From the NCBI GenBank assembly GCA_002490525.1, contig DKUE01000023.1, positions 1-22,435 of the forward strand: DNA of 22,435 bases, given 5' to 3'. Below the pieces are notes generated by a model. The model was not told where the DNA came from. It made no database searches and worked only from the letters and a program-made list of their open reading frames with translations. This DNA is from Ruminococcaceae bacterium UBA7212 (GTDB lineage Bacteria > Bacillota > Clostridia > Oscillospirales > Acutalibacteraceae). The translations under genes and the position numbers were made by a program. Positions 20,975-22,435 of this stretch are shown piece after piece. Numbering within the stretch: the stretch's first letter is position 1; every line of letters starts with the position of its first letter.

Positions 20975-21931
20975 ATGAAAAAAATCAATACCGTCCATTT
21001 TGGAATACAAAGAAAAATCGTCGCCAACATGACCGCAGAAAGCTGGGAAACCATCCCGCACGTTACCTATATGTATGAACCGGACGTCACTGCGTTTATG
21101 AAGGAATACAGAAAACTGAACCGCGACCGCAGCGGTGCAGATAAAATTTCTGTCAATACGCTGATGCTGAAAGTCATCAGCGAGGGGTTAAAAGCCGCGC
21201 CGATTATGAATTCACATATCCGTTTTAACCGCAAACTGGTGCGCGGAGAAATCCATACATTTGAAGATATCAACATCTCTATGCCGATGATTCTGCCGAA
21301 CGGCGAAATGATGACGGTCAATCTGCATAACTTTGAAAATAAAAACTTAGATGAAATGACCGATTATATTCACGATGTCGCCCGCCGTGCCGAGAATTCC
21401 GATTTGAACGAAGCCATGTTTGAGGTCTCGTTAGACAACACCTTGACGGCGCTCAAGGCAGGTAAAATCAAGCAAACAATTTACCGTTTAATCGGCTCGA
21501 AAACAGGCAAGCATAAGGTGAAAACCCTGCACGGCGAAGCCAAGCGCGCTTACGAAAGTATTCCCGCAACCGAACGTCTGACAAAGCGTGATATTGAACA
21601 GGGTACGGTTACGGTATCCAACATCGGTTCAACCTACCGCGGACAAAAGGGTGCAACCGCCCTGTTGGAAATCATTCCGCCGCAGGTGTCCGCCTTTGCC
21701 GTCGGCGCCGTGCAGGATAAACCCGTTGTTGTCACGGACGCATTCGGCAACAAACAAGTCGAAGCACGGCAGATACTGCCTATTTGCATCGCTTTTGACC
21801 ACCGTGCACTGGATTTCGGAGATATTGTCCCCTTCTTAAAAACACTAGACCGTATTTTTGAAAATCCGGAAATCATCCACACCTGGAAAGGGCAGGAAAA
21901 GAATCAAAAGATTGTGCCTATGAACGCTTAG
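20975..21931 (+). CDS. Stand-alone 2-oxoacid dehydrogenase (E2-type) acyltransferase domain protein
   Basis: 318 residues from the ATG at 20975 (AAAGGAG upstream). The fold is the CoA-dependent acyltransferase catalytic domain of E2/CAT enzymes: SVNTLMLKVISEGLKAAPIM early on, NISMPMILPNGEM (100-112), TVTVSNIGST (211-220) and the active-site block AFDHRALDFGD, with His276 and Asp280. E2 enzymes normally read DHRxxDG; here Phe281 precedes the Gly. There is no lipoyl or E1/E3-binding domain, and the ~60-residue stretch RLIGSKTGKHKVKTLHGEAK is not part of the standard core. It is therefore not a working part of pyruvate dehydrogenase by itself; it may acylate a small molecule as CAT does, or work with a lipoyl protein encoded elsewhere. 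Monocistronic as far as can be seen. Confidence 0.85.
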   Translation: MKKINTVHFGIQRKIVANMTAESWETIPHVTYMYEPDVTAFMKEYRKLNRDRSGADKISVNTLMLKVISEGLKAAPIMNSHIRFNRKLVRGEIHTFEDINISMPMILPNGEMMTVNLHNFENKNLDEMTDYIHDVARRAENSDLNEAMFEVSLDNTLTALKAGKIKQTIYRLIGSKTGKHKVKTLHGEAKRAYESIPATERLTKRDIEQGTVTVSNIGSTYRGQKGATALLEIIPPQVSAFAVGAVQDKPVVVTDAFGNKQVEARQILPICIAFDHRALDFGDIVPFLKTLDRIFENPEIIHTWKGQEKNQKIVPMNA

Positions 21932-21946
21932 TCGGACGGCACTGTC

Positions 21947-21984
21947 GGTGCAGAAGGACAAATGTCTGCACCCTCCTTCTGCAC
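21947..21984 (+). promoter_or_regulatory. Two mutually exclusive hairpins after the E2-like gene
   Basis: GTGCAGAAGGA (21948-21958) can pair with TCCTTCTGCAC (21974-21984), an 11-bp stem. GGTGCAGA (21947-21954) can instead pair with TCTGCACC (21965-21972), an 8-bp stem. The left arm is shared, so only one can form. No T-run follows, so it is not a simple terminator. Confidence 0.5.
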
Positions 21985-22049
21985 TGTGCGCATTCCGTTC
22001 CAAACCGCGAACAAGGTCCTACACAGTTGCATAAGAGTTTGCACCGAAT

Positions 22050-22122
22050 GGAAACTTCGCGAAATCCGTGGAAAAACAATATAAGTGTCGGGAATACGCA
22101 AGATCCGTTTCGAAAAGTTTCC
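22050..22122 (+). ncRNA. Structured non-coding stretch (possible 3' UTR or small RNA)
   Basis: GGAAACTTCGCGAAA (22050-22064) pairs with TTTCGAAAAGTTTCC (22108-22122) at 13 of 15 positions around a 43-nt loop. It sits between the switch-like hairpins at 21947 and the terminator at 22163, in a 375-bp gap without a credible gene. I see no convincing promoter within the gap, so it may be a long structured 3' UTR of the E2-like mRNA rather than an independent RNA. It matches no RNA family I recognise. Confidence 0.3.
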
Positions 22123-22162
22123 TAAAATGCGGCACAAAATTACGTAATCCGCTCGGCAAAAC

Positions 22163-22206
22163 ACGCCGCAACCACATATATAAACTACGGTTGCGGGCGT
22201 TTTTTT
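22163..22206 (+). terminator. Intrinsic terminator before the tRNA genes
   Basis: ACGCCGCAACC (22163-22173) pairs with GGTTGCGGGCGT (22189-22200), with one bulged base, followed by a run of seven T. It closes transcription from upstream. Confidence 0.85.
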
Positions 22207-22247
22207 AAAAAATCCGCAAAAAGAAAAAAGGATTCTATAAAAAAGTG

Positions 22248-22276
22248 TTGACAAGCCGCACGCTTTATATTATAAT
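22248..22276 (+). promoter_or_regulatory. Consensus SigA promoter of the tRNA cluster
   Basis: TTGACA (22248-22253), 17-bp spacer, TATAAT (22271-22276): exact consensus hexamers with optimal spacing, ~30 bp upstream of the first mature tRNA. Confidence 0.93.
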
Positions 22277-22306
22277 ATCAAAGCCGCAGAAAAAGCGGCG
22301 AAATAT

Positions 22307-22383
22307 GGCGGCATAGCTTAGTTGGCTAGAGCGTCCGGTTCATACCCGGAAGGTCACAGGTTCAAGTCCCGTTGCCGCTACCA
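22307..22383 (+). tRNA. tRNA-Met (anticodon CAT), elongator type, CCA encoded
   Basis: Acceptor stem GGCGGCA / TGCCGCT (first pair G-U), D-arm with AGTTGGCTAGAGC, anticodon stem-loop TCCGG TTCATAC CCGGA with CAT, T-loop TTCAAGT, discriminator A and encoded CCA. The anticodon stem lacks the three G-C pairs of initiator tRNA and the first acceptor pair is formed, so it is not tRNA-fMet. A CAT anticodon modified to lysidine (tRNA-Ile2) is a less likely alternative. The T stem has one A-C mismatch (22358/22370). Confidence 0.92.
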
Positions 22384-22387
22384 AAAC

Positions 22388-22404
22388 GCGGCGGCTTCCG
22401 CCGC
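22388..22404 (+). other. Spacer hairpin between tRNA genes
   Basis: GCGGCGG, CTT, CCGCCGC: a 7-bp GC stem in the 28-bp spacer between the two tRNAs. It is probably a processing spacer; no T-run follows, so it should not terminate. Confidence 0.5.
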
Positions 22405-22411
22405 AGAATAC

Positions 22412-22435
22412 GGCCCGGTGGTCAAGCGGTTAAGA
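22412..22435 (+). tRNA. Second tRNA gene, 5' part only (probable tRNA-Glu)
   Basis: GGCCCGGTGGTCAAGCGGTT followed by AAGA at the window end. This is an acceptor strand and D-arm of the form seen in clostridial tRNA-Glu (GGCCC.TTGGTCAAG.GGTTAAGAC). The anticodon is outside the window, so the amino acid is inferred. Confidence 0.75.

Noticed and set aside
21928..22254. Minus-strand 108-codon ORF across the structured intergenic region
   Set aside because: Starts at TTG with no ribosome binding site inside the tRNA promoter region, crosses a terminator stem, and its translation has no domain-like pattern.
1..22435. CRISPR array, integrase, transposase or prophage genes
   Set aside because: No regularly spaced repeats and no recombinase, transposase or phage motifs were seen in any frame.

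Overview
The window looks like chromosomal DNA from an anaerobic, probably spore-forming Firmicute of class Clostridia (Oscillospirales/Ruminococcaceae-like). The evidence is a SigH-like sigma factor, a YlmC/YmxH-type sporulation protein, a PflA activase, AGGAGG-type ribosome binding sites with TTG/GTG starts, consensus SigA promoters, and short U-tailed terminators. This assignment is an inference from gene content; no species is claimed.

Layout. 1-2218: the 3' end of an MBOAT O-acyltransferase, then a scar where an SGNH-hydrolase 5' end runs in frame into an RsiV/DUF3298 fragment, then a divergent HxlR regulator / MBL-fold-like protein pair with clear promoters and candidate operators. 2219-3413: a degenerate palindromic repeat, a zinc-dependent macrodomain hydrolase, and the internally deleted remains of its usual partner, a class M sirtuin. 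3506-4955: a TVP38/DedA membrane protein overlapping a YlmH-like S4 protein, closed by a bidirectional terminator. 5052-8816 (minus strand): a zinc-ribbon protein, a SigH-like sigma factor, a 34-residue membrane protein, phosphoglucomutase, and a membrane-anchored protein of unknown function preceded by a decayed gene (8828-9051). 9255-11492: YifB/ComM-like ATPase and PflA. 11493-12199: dispersed-repeat relic and an XRE-type HTH gene split by a frameshift exactly at an A AAA AAG slippery heptamer. 12200-16910: cyclophilin, a calcineurin-like phosphoesterase, then MTA/SAH deaminase, purine nucleoside phosphorylase and MtnA, tightly packed. 16970-17813 (minus): a putative amidase and YlmC. 17978-20738: a membrane-embedded M28 peptidase downstream of a four-box, 11-bp-periodic array resembling PhoB/PhoP-type sites, then a DUF4874/DUF4832 protein. 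20975-21928: a lipoyl-less E2-type acyltransferase. 21932-22435: a structured non-coding stretch ending in a terminator, a consensus promoter, tRNA-Met(CAT) and the start of a probable tRNA-Glu.

How the genes fit together. The clearest pathway is the deaminating route of methylthioadenosine salvage: MTA to methylthioinosine, phosphorolysis to methylthioribose-1-phosphate, and isomerisation by MtnA. The phosphorylase has an Asn where MTA phosphorylases have Asp, which fits a 6-oxopurine substrate supplied by the deaminase. A second theme is decay by internal deletion: three loci (271-780, 3264-3413, 8828-9051) keep the ends of genes but lack the middles. I did not find a clearly novel multi-gene system. 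The best leads are the HTH frameshift, the orphan zinc macrodomain, the periodic box array, the MTI-type salvage cluster and the structured 3' region before the tRNAs.
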